Assembly (NCBI GenBank): GCA_004123355.1
Contig: SCHM01000004.1
Coordinates: forward strand, 8,149,017-8,213,016
DNA: 64,000 bases
Direction of reading: 5' to 3'
DNA from: Amphirosellinia nigrospora
Lineage: Eukaryota > Ascomycota > Sordariomycetes > Xylariales > Xylariaceae
Shown: positions 38,276 through 53,130 of the stretch, one piece after another
Layout: every line of letters starts with the position of its first letter
How positions within the stretch are numbered: position 1 is the first letter of the stretch
Notes under the pieces: generated by a model
What the model saw: the letters and a program-made list of their open reading frames with translations, nothing else
Told to the model about the DNA's origin: nothing
The model's database searches: none
Program-made: the position numbers and the translations under genes

Positions 38276-38440
38276 TATAATAAATTATAATTATATAACT
38301 AAAAAATATACTATAAATTAAAATATATAAAGAAAAAAAATAGCTTAATAATAATAAACTAATAGCTATATATATATAAATTAACTAGTATTTTAGTTTT
38401 AAACTTTAAAAATATAAATTTTACGACCTAGGTTATAATA
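38276..38440 (+). repeat. right LTR of element C
   Basis: Direct copy of 36,864-37,030; see element C. Followed by the TTAAA target duplicate. Confidence 0.7.
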
Positions 38441-38869
38441 TTAAATAAAGTTTATAATAATAATATTAATTTATAATATAAAAATAATAAATATTTTAAT
38501 TAATATTAAATTAAAAAAATAAAAAAATAAAATAATTATAAATATAATTAAATAAATAATATTACATAATTAAAGTTAATAATATATAATTATTAAATAA
38601 TTAAATTTAATAAAAATATAATTATTAAATAATTAAATTTAATATAAAATTAAATTTAATATAATTTATAATAAAAAAAAAATTAAAAATAAAACTTTAT
38701 AATTTATTTATATATTATTATTTTTAATATAAATATTTAATTTTAAATTATTATATTAAATTTATAATTATTTATATATAAAAAATAAATATTAAAAAAT
38801 AAATATATATAATAATTATAAAAATAAAAAAGTTTTTAATTCGGGTAAAAAAATTTTTTATTTAAAATA

Positions 38870-39185
38870 TATAGAAATAATATCGATACTAAGGGGTAAT
38901 ACTAGGTTAGTTAGCTTAATTAGTATATTTGTGCTATTATATTTTTCCGTTTTTAGTTATAAACTAAATAAGTTATTCTTTTATTAAATATTAGAGAATT
39001 TGCTTAAGTAGTTATAATAGCTAATATTTTTTTTATTTTGCGTAAAAAAAGCTTTTTTTACGCGTGCTACGTAATATTTAGCGTATATATAAAACTACGT
39101 GCTATTATACTATATAGCTATTTAAATATTAATAATTATATAATTTATTATTAAGTTAATTAAATATTAGATTTATATATTAATA
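38870..39185 (+). repeat. 5' LTR of element A
   Basis: The least mutated of the four LTRs: it keeps words such as TCGATACTAAGGGGTAATAC and GCGTAAAAAAAGC. It matches 45,760-46,071, 48,141-48,442 and 54,946-55,263 with mainly transition differences. Confidence 0.88.
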
Positions 39186-42100
39186 TTTTTTTAGCTATAA
39201 ATATTATAATATTATAAGCTTTAAAAAAAAAAATAATAATAAACTTTAAATTAATTTAATATTATAATTAAACTTTTTTTTTATAATTAAAAATATATAA
39301 TTAACTAATTAAACTAAATATAATATTTATATATATATAACTATATATTTTATTTTAAAATAGATTTATTTTTTTATTTAGCTTAAGATCGCTATTTATA
39401 AACGTTTTTATTGTTATTATAATTTTAATATAATTTTTATTTATTTTAAAGTTTAAAAAAAAACTTTTAAAATATTTTATTTTTTATAAAATATATAAAA
39501 TAAAATAGTATTATTTTTTATATTTATTTAAGTATTTATTAAATAAGCAATTAAATAACGTTATTTTTTTAAAACTTTAGATTTTTTTTAAATTTAAACT
39601 TTTAAAATTTTTTAAATCTAAAAAATAAACAAATAACGCTAATTATTTCTAGCTAAATATTATTCTTTTTAATATTTAATAAGCTTATTAATTATATAAT
39701 AAAATAAATTAAATTAGTTATATATAAAATCTATAAGTTTTAAAACATTATAAATATTAAAATATTAAATTAATTATTTTTAAAAATTAATATATTAATA
39801 ATTTTTTTTTTAGTAATAATAAATAAGCTTAAGCTATTAATTATTTATTATATAAAGTTTTAAAAAAGCTTAGTTTATTTTTTTTTTTTGCTAATTTTTT
39901 TAATTTATAAATTAAATAAAAATAAAAACTTTTAATATTTAGCTTTTTTTAATAGTTTAATTAATTTATTAGCTAAATTATTTTTTAATTTTATATATAT
40001 TAGTTTAATATAATTAGCTTATATTTTTTAGTTATATAATAATATATTATTTTATATATATTTTTTTGCTTTAATATAGTTATATATTTAAACTAATTTA
40101 TAACTTTAATATTATTATATAAAAAATAATAAAACTATTTAATAATATTTTAAGTTTATTTAAAAAATTCTTTATTTATATTAAATTATTTGCTATTTTA
40201 TTTATTATAATAATTTATTTTTAGTAAATTTTTACTATAACTAACTATAATTTAAAATATTATAATATAATACGTTATTTAAAAATATAATATATTTTAT
40301 TAATAATTTATTATTTTATAAATTTAATATTAAAATAATATTAATAGTAATAAATAAATTTATATTATTATAAATTTTATATAAATAGTTTTTTTTAATT
40401 TATTATATTTAATTTATATATTTAAAATATTTTTTATATATTTAATTAATTGTTTTATATTTTAATATATTTATTAAAAAATTTGCTATAAATTTTGCTT
40501 AAATAAAAATAATAAAGCTTATATTAAGCTTTATAATTTAAATAAAAAAACTTAACTTATTAAATAAAAAAATATAATTAAATATTTTATTTTTAAAAAT
40601 AAGTTTTTTTTTATATTTTATAGCGTAAATTATTTTTTTAATATTTATAAATATAAAATATTTATATATTATATTTAAGCTAATAAAATTAAATATTTTA
40701 ATTATATATTATTTTTAATTAAAGTTTATATTATTATTAATTTTATTTTTTATAATTTATACGTTTAAAAACTAGTTAGCTTAGTTTAAATTATTCGTTA
40801 AAACTATTTTATTAATTTTTATAGCAATATTTTTAAATAATTTAAGTTAAATTTTATAATTAAAAATTATTTATATAAAATATTATAACTTTTTTATTTA
40901 TAGTTAATATATAGTATTATTAAAAATTATAAATTTAAATTTAATTTTATTTATAATTTTTTTAGCTTTAATTTATTATTTATATTTTAATTATTTAAAG
41001 CTATAAAAACTTTATTAATTTAATAATTTTTTAATTAATTAGTTATATTTTTTTTATTTTAATTTAAAAGTTTTAAAATATTTTTTAATATTTTAAATTA
41101 TTTTATAAATATTTTTTATAAAAAGCTTTATTAAAATATACTATTATAAAATCGATTTAAATAATATATTATTTTTAAATAACTATTAAAACTATTAAAA
41201 TTTTTTATAATATTATTTAAGCTATAAAATAAAAGTTTTATTATAATTAATATTTTATATTAAATAAACTTATAAATATAAATTTTAGTTTTATATTTAT
41301 TTAGTTTATTAGTTAATAAATTTTTTTTTTAAAATTTATATAAAATTAATAAAATAGCTATAAATAGCTTTTATACGTTTTATAAATTTTAAAATTATTA
41401 TTTAAATAAACTATATTTTTTTAAATATATTTTTAAGCTATTTTTTTTTATTTTTTTTATAAGTATTTTTTTAAAATAAATTTATTAAAAATAAATATTT
41501 TTATTATAAACTTTTTTAATAATTTTTATAAATAATTTATAAAAAATAGCTTTTTAAAAATATAAAAATAATTTAATTTATTTAATTTAATTTTTTATAA
41601 GCTATAAATATTATATTAATTTTTTAAATTTTAAATTTATTTATTTTAGCTTTATATTTTAAATCGCTTATAAAATTATTTATATATATTTTATTTTTTT
41701 AATTTAAATTATATTTAAAATATAAATTATATTAAAATAATTTTTATTTATTTTATAATAAATATAAACTTTTCGTTAAGTTTTTTTAAAGTTTTTTTTA
41801 TTACGTTTAATAATAAAAGTTAGTTTTATTATTTATTTCTATAGTTAGTTATTTTTTTAATTTATTTTTGCTATTTATAATATTATTTTCGATAATATTA
41901 TAATTATAGTTTTATATTTAAATAAAATTTTTAATTTTTATAATATTATTTAAATTTACGTTATATTTTAAAAATAATAAATATATAATATTTTAAAATT
42001 ATAATATTATTTATATTTTAATATTTTTATAAAAAATTATATATAATATATATAATATTTTATTATTTTTAATAAGTTAAACTATATAATTAAATATATT

Positions 42101-43889
42101 TTTATAATTTAAAAATATAATATTAGTTTTTTTAGCTTTTAGCTTTTTAATTAATATACGTATAAATTTATTAATAAATATTATATAGCGTATATTATTA
42201 TTTATAAATTATTAAAGTTAAATTTATTATTTTTTTTTAATTTAATAATTAAAATATTTTTTAGCTAAAGTTATTTTTTATTATAATTAATTAGTTTATT
42301 AAAAATATATATAATTATTAAAATTCTATATATTTAAAATATAATTAATAATTTAGTTTATAAAATAAAGCTTTAATTTTATTTTAAATAAAATCTATTA
42401 ATTTTTTAATTATATTATTTAATATTAATTTATAAATAATAAAATAATAATAATTATTTTTATTTTATTATAAATATTTTTAAATTTTTTATACCGAATT
42501 TTTTATTATTATTTATACGTAAAACGTAATATTTTTTTAATAGTTTTTATTAAATTAAAATATTTAAAATATTAATTTTTTATTATTATTTATAAATATA
42601 TTTTAATAATATTTTTTATTTTATTTTTTGTTTTATATATTTTAAAATATAATATTTATTATTATTATTTATTATAAATAAAAAATATTTATATTTTTAA
42701 TTAAAACTAGTTTAATTTAGCTAAAGTTTATTTAAATTATTTTTTTAAATAATTAGCTTTTTAATAGCTTTTTTTAAAATATATTTTTTAGCTTTAATTT
42801 AATTATAAATAAAATAAAAAAAATATTTAATTTTTTTAAGTTTAATATTAATATTTATAATATATTTAATTATTATATTAACTTTTTAATATTAAAATAA
42901 TATAATTAATAATATTAAAAAATTAGTTTATTTTAAATTTTAAAAGTTATTTTTATTTTTTTTTTTAATAATATTTAAACAATAATTTTTTAACGTTTTA
43001 ATTTCGTTTGTTATATTTAGCGCGAATTTTTATAGCTTTTTTAAATTAATATATTATATAAAGTTTTTTTTTTTTATATATTTATAAAAAAAAACTACGC
43101 CGTTAAATATTAAAATTTATAATAGTTATTTTATAGCTATTTTTTATAATATATTTATTTAAATAACTTTTTGCTTTATATAGTTATTTTTTTAAAATAT
43201 ATTTAATAAAAATAATAAAATAAATAAAATATATTTTATATTTATATTTATTTATTTTATTAAAAGTTTTAAAGTTTTTATAATAGTATTGATTTTTTTA
43301 TTATATAAATTTATTTTTTATATAAACTATATATTTTTTATTTTTTTAGTTAAATTTTTATAATTTTTTTTTAAAATCGGCTTTATTATTATTATATTTT
43401 TATATTTAATTTTATATTAAATAAAATATAACGTTTATATATTAAAATATAATAATTTTTTAAAATATAAATATATTTAAAAGTATTATGTTTTTTTATA
43501 TTTAACTTTAATATTTAGTTTATTATTATTAATAATTTTAATATTTAATATATTTTTTAATTTAAATTGTTTAAAATTGCTATTAAAAACGAAAATAAAA
43601 ATAATATAGTTAAAAATACTATTATTATAGTTTTTTATTTAATAACTAGCTTAATAATTAGTTTTTTTATATTATTATAATTAGTTTTAAATTATTTTTA
43701 AATTTATTATTATTAAAACTAATTTTTGCTTAATAAAAAAGTCCGTTATTTTTAATTAATAAATAAATTTATTATAATAAATAAGTTTATAGTTATTTTT
43801 TTTCCGTAAAAAAGTTTATAGTAATTTTTTTTATAAATAAATTTATTATTTTTTTTTAGCTTAATATAATTATTAAAGCTAAAATTATT

Positions 43890-43965
43890 TTTTAAATTAA
43901 ATTTTTTAAATTAAAGTTTTTTAATTAAAGTTTTTTAAATTAAAGTTTTTTAAGCTATAATAATT
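43890..43965 (+). repeat. internal minisatellite of element A
   Basis: Tandem AAATTAAAGTTTTTT units. The equivalent place in element B (about 53,040-53,130) has more units with AAGTTAAAGTTTTTT variants, so the array length differs between copies. Confidence 0.7.
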
Positions 43966-45759
43966 TTTTAGCTTAAAATTATTTTATTATATAGTTTTAT
44001 TTATAATTAATAATATTATAGTTATTTAAAGTAAAAAAAAATAAACTAAATATAATAAAAAAAAAATAATATTTTATAGTTATAAAAATTTATTAACTTT
44101 ATAAAATATTTATATTTATATAAAAAAATAATTAAAGTTATTTTTAAAGTTTATAAATAGTTTTAATTTTTTATAAGCTTATTATAAATATTATAAATTT
44201 TTAATATTTAAAGTTTTAATTTTAGTTATTATTATTTTTATTAAAGTAATTTTTAGTATATAATTTATTAGCTATATTTAAAATATTTAGGCTTTTTTTT
44301 TTTATTATAATTTTTTTTTTTAAAATTAGATTTAAAATTTAATTTATAATTTTATTTTTATTATTATTTTACTATAACTTTTATTTTTATTAATAACGTT
44401 ATTATTAAATTTTTTTTTTATAGTTTTTTAATTCGGGCTTTTTTTTATATAGTTTTTAAAGTTATTATTAAATTTATCGATTAAATTTTAAATATAATAT
44501 TTTTTATATTTTATAATTTTAATAATAATATTATATTAAACTATTATTTTATTTTTTATTATAATTATAAATATTATAATTATTAGTTTATATTTATTTT
44601 TTTTTTAGTTTTTTATATTATTTATATTTTTAAAAAATTTAAATATAAAAATATAAAATCTTTTTATTATATTTATAATTAATAATATTTTTATATATTT
44701 TTTAATATATTTAGCTTATTATATTATAAGTTTTGTTAAAAATTTTTAATATATATAATTTTTTTTTAATATTTTTAACTAAGTTTAAAAAAACTAGTTT
44801 TAAATATAATAATTATTTATATTAATATTAATTTTTATACGAACTAATAAAATTTTTAAAATTATATTTAATAGTTTTTATAGCAAATATAATTATATTA
44901 ATATATTAATTAGTTTTAAGCTTTTTTTAAATATTTTTTTATTAAACTTTAGTTTAAATTTATATTATTTTAGCTTAGTTTTATTTATAAATAAAACTTT
45001 TTTAAATTTTTTTATAATAAATAATATTTATATTTAATATAAATATTATTAAATTTTTTTAAATTTAATAATAATAATAATAAATTTAATAAATTTAAGT
45101 TTAAATTTAAAATAAAAGTAATTTTTTTTTTTTTTTGCTTTTAAACTTTTTTTAATAAAATTACGCTTTAGTTTTTTTTTTTAAAATCGATCGATTTAAA
45201 CTTTTTAAAAAACTTATTTATTTTTTTTACCGCTTTATTTAAAAAGCTTAATATTTTTTAATTATTTTTTAATAATATTATTTATTATTAAATATTTTAA
45301 ATATATTTTTATTAGCTAAATTAATTTAATTAATTAAATTAATTAAATTAACTAAAATTAACTTTTTATTTAATTTATTTAATTTTTTTAAATCGTTAAT
45401 AATTTCGTTAAATTTATTTTTTATAAGCTTTATTTTATATTATAATTAATAGATTATTTTTCGATTTTTTTTTTAAAGTTTTTAGTAATTTTATTATATT
45501 TTTTTTTTTTTTAATATAGTTTGCTTTTATATATTTTAAAGTTATATATTATTATTTTTAATTATTAAGCATTAATTATTAATTAATTATTTTATTAAAT
45601 AAATATTAATATTTTATTATTTTAATTTTTAAATTTATAATAATTTTTTTAATTTTTTTTAGTTAATATTTATTAATTTAAATTAATAACTAAAAATAGC
45701 TAAAATATATTAATTAAACTTTTTAAAAATCGATTAATCGTAAAAATATATTAATTATA

Positions 45760-46071
45760 TATAAAATAATATTAATATTAAAAAATAATATTAAATTAAT
45801 TAGCTTAATTAATATATTTATATTTTATATATTTTTTATTTTTAGTTATAAATTAAATAAGCTATTTTTTTATTAAATATTAAAAATTGTTTAAATAGCT
45901 ATAATAGCTTAATATTTTTTATTTTATATAAAAAAAGCTTTTTTTATATATACCGCGTAATATTTAGCGCATATATAAAACTACGTACTATTATGCTATA
46001 TAGCTACTTAAGCATTAATAATTATATAATTTATTATTAAGCTAATTAAATACTAGATCTATATGCTAATA
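45760..46071 (+). repeat. 3' LTR of element A
   Basis: Direct copy of 38,870-39,185. It ends ATCTATATGCTAATA before the AAATA target duplicate. Confidence 0.88.
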
Positions 46072-46181
46072 AAATATAAAAAATAAAAAAAATTTTTATT
46101 AATAAAAAACTTTTTTTTATTTAATTATATTTTTTTATAAACTTAAATATATATTAAATTAATATTTTAATATTTAATATA

Positions 46182-46965
46182 ACGTATTATATAATTATTT
46201 TAGCTATATAACATACTAGTTATTAAGCTTAATATTTTATTAAAATTATAATAACTTTATAAAATTAAGCTTAATTAAAAAATAATTTATAAAGTTAATA
46301 TATAACTATATTTAATATAAATATAACTTTTTAATTTTTTACGTTAGCTTAATAAAGTTATAAACCCCGGTTTTTAAAATAAGCTAAAAATAAACTAAAA
46401 TAAAACCTTAATATATAACGTATAATTTTACTAAAATTTTAGAAAAATTAAAATTAAGTTTAGTACGTTTTTTATATTATATATATTTTTCTGAATTTTT
46501 AACGTAGGTTAATATTTATTTTTATTTTTTAAAGTATAAAAAAATATAAAATTAAATAAAAAAAATTAAAAAAAATTAAAAAATAATAAAAATAATAAAA
46601 TTTTACACTTAAAAAAAAAAAAAATAATAAACCTAGCTTAAAAATTCCAAAAAATATATATAATATTAAAAACGTACTAAATTTAATTTTATTTTTTTAA
46701 AACTTTAAATAAAATTATACGCTAATATTAACTAGGATTTTATTTTATTTTTCTTTTTAGTTTACTTTAAAACCGGGGTTTATAACTTTATTAAGCTAGC
46801 GTAAAAAATTAAAAGAATTATATTTATTACTAAATATAGTTATATATTAACCCTATAAATTATTTTTTAATTAAGCTTAGTTTTATAAAGTTATTATAAT
46901 TTTAATAAAATATTAAGCTTAAGTAGCTAATATGTTTATATGGTTAAAATGGTTATATAGTACGT
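46182..46965. mobile_element. M2: second copy of the foldback/MITE-like palindrome
   Basis: About 784 bp with the same arm order as M1, including AAACCCCGGTTTTTAAAA in the left arm and its complement in the right arm, and a T/A-rich centre. Ends ACGTATTA and TAGTACGT are RIP-altered versions of the M1 ends, with TA on both sides. More degraded than M1. It lies between the end of X copy 1 and the start of X copy 2. Confidence 0.82.
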
Positions 46966-48140
46966 TATATTAAATATATAAAAAAATAAAAAAGTTAAAT
47001 ATAAATTTTATTATTTATTAAAAAAAAGAATTAAAATATTTATTTTATTAAATTATATAAAATAATATTTAATATTTTTAAATATATAAAAGATTTTTTT
47101 TTTATATAATATTTTATTTTAATAGTTTATTTTAATATTATTAAAACTAATTTAATATTAATATATTTTAATATATATTAAGCTAATTTTTTTTTTAATT
47201 TAAGTTTTATAAAAAAGTATAATTAAATAAAAAAAAGTTTTTTTATTAATATTAAAAGCCTTTAATTTAAAGGCAAAAATACTTAAGTTTTTAAAAACTA
47301 TATATTTAAATTAATAAATAAATTATAATTACCGGTTATATTAGTTTTTTTTTTAATAAATTAATATATAAAACTTATTATTTTATTTTAATTTATTAAC
47401 TATAATATTTTATTTTTTTATATAATTATATAACTATGTTATAAAAATATTTAGCTATTTAGTTAATAATAATAATAAATTTGCTTATAAATATAAACGT
47501 TAATATATATATTTTTATATATTTATTTTATTAATAATAATAATATATATTAAATTATATTATTATTTTATAATTAAACTATAATTTTAAGCTAAAATAA
47601 AATAAAAAATTAAATATTATAATAATAACTAATTTTATTTTAAATAAAAAAACTTATTATAATATTAAAATCTTTAAATTAATTTTTAATTTAAATAAAA
47701 TTAAAAAAGTTATTATTTTAAATTTTAAATATAACTATAAGCTATTTTTAATTTTAAATATAACTATAAATTTTATATTTTAATAATAACGTTATTATAA
47801 AATATATTAATTTTTATAATATAATAAATTTTTATTTTTTTCGAAAAAAGCTTAAACTTATTAATAAATTTAAAAAAAACTTTATAAATTAGTTAAAATA
47901 TTAAAAAAAAAAAACTTTTTAAAAAAAACTTAAACTTATTAATAAATTTAAAAAAAACTTTATAAACTAGCTAAAACGTTTAAAAAAAAAAACTTAAAAT
48001 TTAAAAAACGCGTTTATTATAATCGATTTAAAACTTTAAAATCTTTAAAAATTTAAAAACTACGTTTAAAATATTATAATAAAAATAAAAAAACAAACAA
48101 AAAAAATTATAAATAAATATTTTATAAAGAATATTATTAT

Positions 48141-48442
48141 TATAGAAATAATATCAATATTAAGGGCAATACTAAGTTAGTTAGTTTAATTAGTATATTT
48201 ATTATTATATATTTTTATTTTTTAGTTATAAATTAAGTAGGCTATTTTTTATTAAATATTAAAAAATTTGTTTAAGCAGCTAGCAGCCTGATATTTTTTT
48301 TACGTAAAAAGGGCTTTTTTTACGTATATGCGTAATATCTAACGTATATATAAAACTATGTACTATTATATTATATAGCTATTTAAATATATAATTATAT
48401 AATTTATTATTAAGCTAATTAATATTAATATATATATTAATA
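48141..48442 (+). repeat. 5' LTR of element B
   Basis: About 302 bp, begins TATAGAAATAATATCAATAT. Matches the three other LTRs. Confidence 0.86.
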
Positions 48443-51400
48443 TTTTTTTAGCTATAAATTATAATATTATAAGCTTCGAAAAAAAAAATAATAAAAACTT
48501 TAAATTAAAGTATTATAATTAAACTTTTTTTTTATAACTAAAAATATATAGTTAACTAATTAAACTAAATATATTTATATATATATATAGGCTATATATT
48601 TTTTTAAAAAACTTATTTTTTATTTAGCTTAAAATCGTTATTTATAAACGTTTTTATTGCTATTATAATTTTAATATAATTTTTATTTATTTTAAATTTA
48701 AAAAAAAACTTTTAAAATATTTTATTTTTTATAAATATATAAATAAAATAATACTATTTTTTTATATTTATTTAGGTATTTATTAAATAAATAATTAAAT
48801 AGCGCTATTTTTTAAACTCCGGACTTTTTTTAAATTTAAACTTTAAAACTTTTTTAAATTTAAAAAATAAATAAATAACGCTAATTATTTTTAGCTAAAT
48901 ATTATTTTTTTAATATTTAATAAGTTTATTAATTATAATAAAATAAATAAATTAATTATATATAAAATCTATAATTTAAAATATTATAATATTAAATATT
49001 AAGTTAATTATTTTTTAAAAAGTTAATATATTAATAATTTTTTTTTAGTAGTAATAAATAAAGCTTAAGCTATTAATATTTATTATATAAAGTTTTAAAA
49101 AACTTAGTTTTTTTTTTTTTTTTGCTAATTTTTTTAATTTATAAATTAAATAAAAATAAAACTTTTAATATTTAGCTTTTTTAATAGTTTAATTAACTTA
49201 TTACTAAATTATTTTTTAATTTTATATATATTAGTTTAATATAATTAGCTTATATTTTTATTAATATAATAATATATTATTTTATATTTTTTTTTTATAT
49301 AATATATATTTACTAATTTATAGTTTATATTATTATATAAAAAATAATAAAACTATTTAATAATATTTTAATTTATTTAAAAAGTTTTTTATTTACGCTA
49401 GATTATTTGCTATTTTTATTATAATATATTTATTTTTATAAATTTTTTTATAACTAATTATAGTTTAAAATATATTATTAGCGCGCTATTTAAAAATATA
49501 ATATTTTATTAATAATTTATTATTTTTAAATTTAATATTAAAATAATATTAATAATAGTAAATAAACTTATATTATTATAAATTTTATATAAATAGCTTT
49601 TTTTTAGTTTATTATATTTAATTTATATATTTAAAATATTTTTTATATATTTAACTAATTGTTTTATATTTTTAATATATTTATTAAAAAATTTGCTATA
49701 AATTTTATTTAAATAAAATAATAAAGCTTATATTAACTTTATAATTTAAAAAAACTTAATTTATTAAATAAAAAATATAATTAAATATTTTATTTTTAAA
49801 AGTAGCTTTTTTTACGTTTTATAATAAATTATTTTTTTAATATTTATAAATATAAATATTTATATATTAAACTTAAGCTAATAAAATTAAATATTTTAAT
49901 TATATATTATTTTTAATTAAAGCTTACGTTATTATTAATTTTATTTTTTATAATTTATATGCTTAAAAACTAATTAGTTTAGTTTAAATTGTTTATTAAA
50001 ACTATTTTATTAATTTTTATATAGCATATTTTTTAAATAATTTAAATTAATTTTATAATTAAAAATTATTATATAAAATATTATAACTTTTTTTTTTTAT
50101 AGTTAAATATATAACGTTATTAAAATTATAAGTTTAAATTTAATTTTATTTATAATTTTTTTAGCTTTAATTTATTATTTATATTTTAATTATTTAAACT
50201 ATATAAAAGCTTTATTAGTTTAATAATTTTTTTAACTAGCTATTATATTTTTTTATTTTAATTTAAAAGTTTTAAAATATTTTTTAATATTTTAAACTAT
50301 TTTATAAATATTTTTTATAAAAGTTTATTAAAATATATTATTATAAAATCGATTTAAATAATATTATTTTTCAAATAATATTAAACTATTAAAATTTTTA
50401 TAACGTTATTTAAGCTATAAAATAAAAGTTTTATTATAATTAATATTTTTACGCTAAATAAACTTATAAATATAAATTTTATTTATATTTATTTATTTAT
50501 TAATTAATAAATATTTTTTTTAAATATTTATATAAATTAATAAAATAGCTATAAATAGCTTTTATATATTTGCGAATTTTAAAATATTATATTTAAATAA
50601 ACTATATATTTTTTAAATATAGCTTTAAGCTATTTTTTTTTATTTTTTTTATAAATTTTTTTAAAATAAATTTATTAAAAGTAAATATTTTTATTATAAA
50701 CTTTTTTAATAATTTTTATAAATAATTTATATAAAAATAGCTTTTTAAAAATATAAAATAATTTAATTTATTTAATTTAGTTTTTATAAGCTATAAATAT
50801 TATATTAATTTTTTAAGTTTTAAATTTATTTATTTTAGCTTTATATTTTAAATCGCTTATAAATTATTTATATATATATTTTATTTTTTTAGCTTAATAT
50901 TATATTTAAATATAAATTATATTAAAATAATTTTTATTTGCTTTATATAATAAATATAAACTTTTAATTAAATTTTTTGAGTTTTTTTTTATTACGTTTA
51001 ATAATAAAGTTAGTTTTATTATTTATTTTTATAGTTAGCTATTTTTTTAGTTTTTTTTTTATTTATAATATTATTTTCGACAATATTATAATATATTTTA
51101 TATTAAATAAAATTTTTAATTTTTTAATAACGTTGCTTAAATTTGCGCTATATTTAAAAAATAATAAATATAATATTTTAAAATTATAAATATATTTATA
51201 TTTCTAATATTTTTATAAAAATTATATATAATAATATATATTTTATTATTTTTAATAAATTAAACTATATAGTTAAATATACTTTTATAATTTAAAAATA
51301 TAGCATTAGTTTTTTAACTTTTAGCTTTTAGCTAATATATATATAAATTTATTAATAAATACTATATAAATATATTTATTATTTATAAATTATTAAAGTT

Positions 51401-53039
51401 AAGTTTATTATTTTTTTAATTTAAATAATTAAAATATTTTTTAGCTAAAATTATTTTTTTTATTATAAATTAATTTATTTTATTAAAAATATATATAATT
51501 ATTAAGATTTTATATATTTAAAATATAATTAATAATTTAGTTTATAAAAATAAAACTTTAGCTTTATTTTAAATAAAATCTATCGATTTTTTAATTATAC
51601 TATTTTAGTATTAATTTATAAATAATAAAATAAGAATTATTTTTATTTTATTATAAAATATTTTTAATTTTTATATTGAACTTTTGCTATTATTTATATA
51701 TAAAACGTAATATTTTTTTAATAGTTTTTATTAAATTAAAATATTTAAAATATTAATTTTTTATTTATTTATTATAAATATATTTTAATAGTATTTTTGC
51801 TTTATTTTTTATTTTATATGCTTTAAAATATAATATTTATTATTATTATTTATTATAAATAAAAATATTTATATTTTTCGATTAAAACTGTTTTATTTAA
51901 CTAAAGTTTATTTAGGTTATTTTTTTTAAATAATTAGCTTTTAATAGCTTTTTTTAAATATATTTTTTAGTTTTAGTTTAATTATAAATAAAATAAAAAA
52001 ATATTTAACTTTTTTAAGTTTAATATTAATATTTATAATATATTTAATTATTTGTATTAACTTTTTAATATTAAAATAATATAGCTAATAATACTAAAAA
52101 TTAACTTATTTAAATTTTAAAAGTTATTTTTATTTTTTTTTAATACTAATTTAAATAATAATTTTTTTAACGCTTTAATTTTATTTATTATATTTAGCGC
52201 GAATTTTTATAGCTTTTTTTAAAATTAATATATTATATAAAGTTTTTTTTTTTTATATATTTATAAAAAAAAACTACGCTATTATATATTAAAATTTATA
52301 ATAGCTGTTTTATAGCTATTTTTTATAATATATTTATTTAAATAACTTTTTATTTTATAGTTATTTTTTTAAAAATATATTTAATAAAAAATAATAAAAT
52401 AAATAAAATATATTTATATTATATATATTTATTTTATTAAAAGTTTTAAAATTTTTTATAATAGTACTAATTTTTTAACTTATATAAGTTTATTTTTTAT
52501 ATAAACTATATATTTTTTTTTTTTAGTTAAATTTATTATTAACTTTTTTTTAAAATTAGCTTTATTATTATATATTTTTATATTTACTTTATATTAAATA
52601 AAATATAACGTTTATATATTAAAATATAATAATTTTTAAAATATAAATATGCTCGAAAGTATTATTATTTTTTATATAATAATTTTAATATTTAATTTAT
52701 TATATTAATAATTTTAATATTTAGTATATTTTTTTAACTTAAATTGTTTAAAATTGCTATTAAAAATAAAAATATAAAAGTAAATATAATTAAAAGTATT
52801 ATTATTATAATTTTTGTTTAATAATAGCTTAATAATCGTTTTAAATTATTTTTAGATTTATTATTATTAAAGTTAGCTTTTATTTAATAAAAAAATCCGT
52901 TATTTTTAATTAATAAATAAGCTTGCTATAATAAATAAGTTTATAGTTATTTTTTTTTTATAAAAAAGTTTATAGTAATTTTTTTTATAAATAAGTTTAC
53001 TATTGTTTTTTTTTAGCTAATATAATTATTAAAGCTAAA

Positions 53040-53130
53040 GTTATTTTTTAAACTAAGATTTTTTAAATTAAAGTTTTTTAAATTAAAGTTTTTAAGTTAA
53101 AGTTTTTTAAGTTAAAGTTTTTTAAGCTAT
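53040..53130 (+). repeat. internal minisatellite of element B
   Basis: Expanded counterpart of 43,890-43,965, units of about 15 bp. Confidence 0.7.

Larger units (their letters stand above)
36864..38440 (+). mobile_element. C: small (1.58 kb) LTR element, RIP-degraded
   Basis: Two direct repeats of about 166 bp bound the element. TTAAA occurs immediately outside both ends (36,859-36,863 and 38,441-38,445), a 5-bp target duplication, and the corresponding site in X copy 2 (about 55,330) lacks the insert. Ends read TATAATA on both sides, as expected of TG...CA after RIP. The internal part is only about 1.25 kb, so it is a TRIM-like non-autonomous element or a deletion derivative. Confidence 0.7.
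38870..46071 (+). mobile_element. A: 7.2 kb LTR retrotransposon, RIP-degraded
   Basis: LTRs of about 315 bp (38,870-39,185 and 45,760-46,071) bound a 6.6 kb interior that aligns along its length with element B. AAATA flanks both ends (38,865-38,869 and 46,072-46,076), and the empty site in X copy 2 (about 55,753-55,757) carries one AAATA. LTR ends TATAGAAATA...GCTAATA correspond to TG...CA after RIP. The coding interior is entirely riddled with TAA/TAG. Length and LTR size suit a Ty3/Gypsy element. Orientation is guessed plus from a degraded RT-like segment near 41,910-42,010. Confidence 0.9.
34972..46145 (+). repeat. repeat unit X, copy 1, split by three insertions
   Basis: The sequence from about 34,972 matches that from about 47,254, starting at the word AATACTTAAGTTTTTA. 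The match continues through 35,543, resumes after the M1 palindrome (36,378), after element C (38,446) and after element A (46,072), and ends in a block at 46,090-46,145 that matches 55,760-55,830. Without the insertions the unit is about 1.5 kb. RIP changes separate the copies. No coding content survives, so the class is unknown. Confidence 0.8.

Noticed and set aside
50977-51189. 70-codon frame inside element B
   Set aside because: Not a gene: it is a chance stop-free stretch of the degraded retrotransposon interior, useful only as a hint of the RT position.
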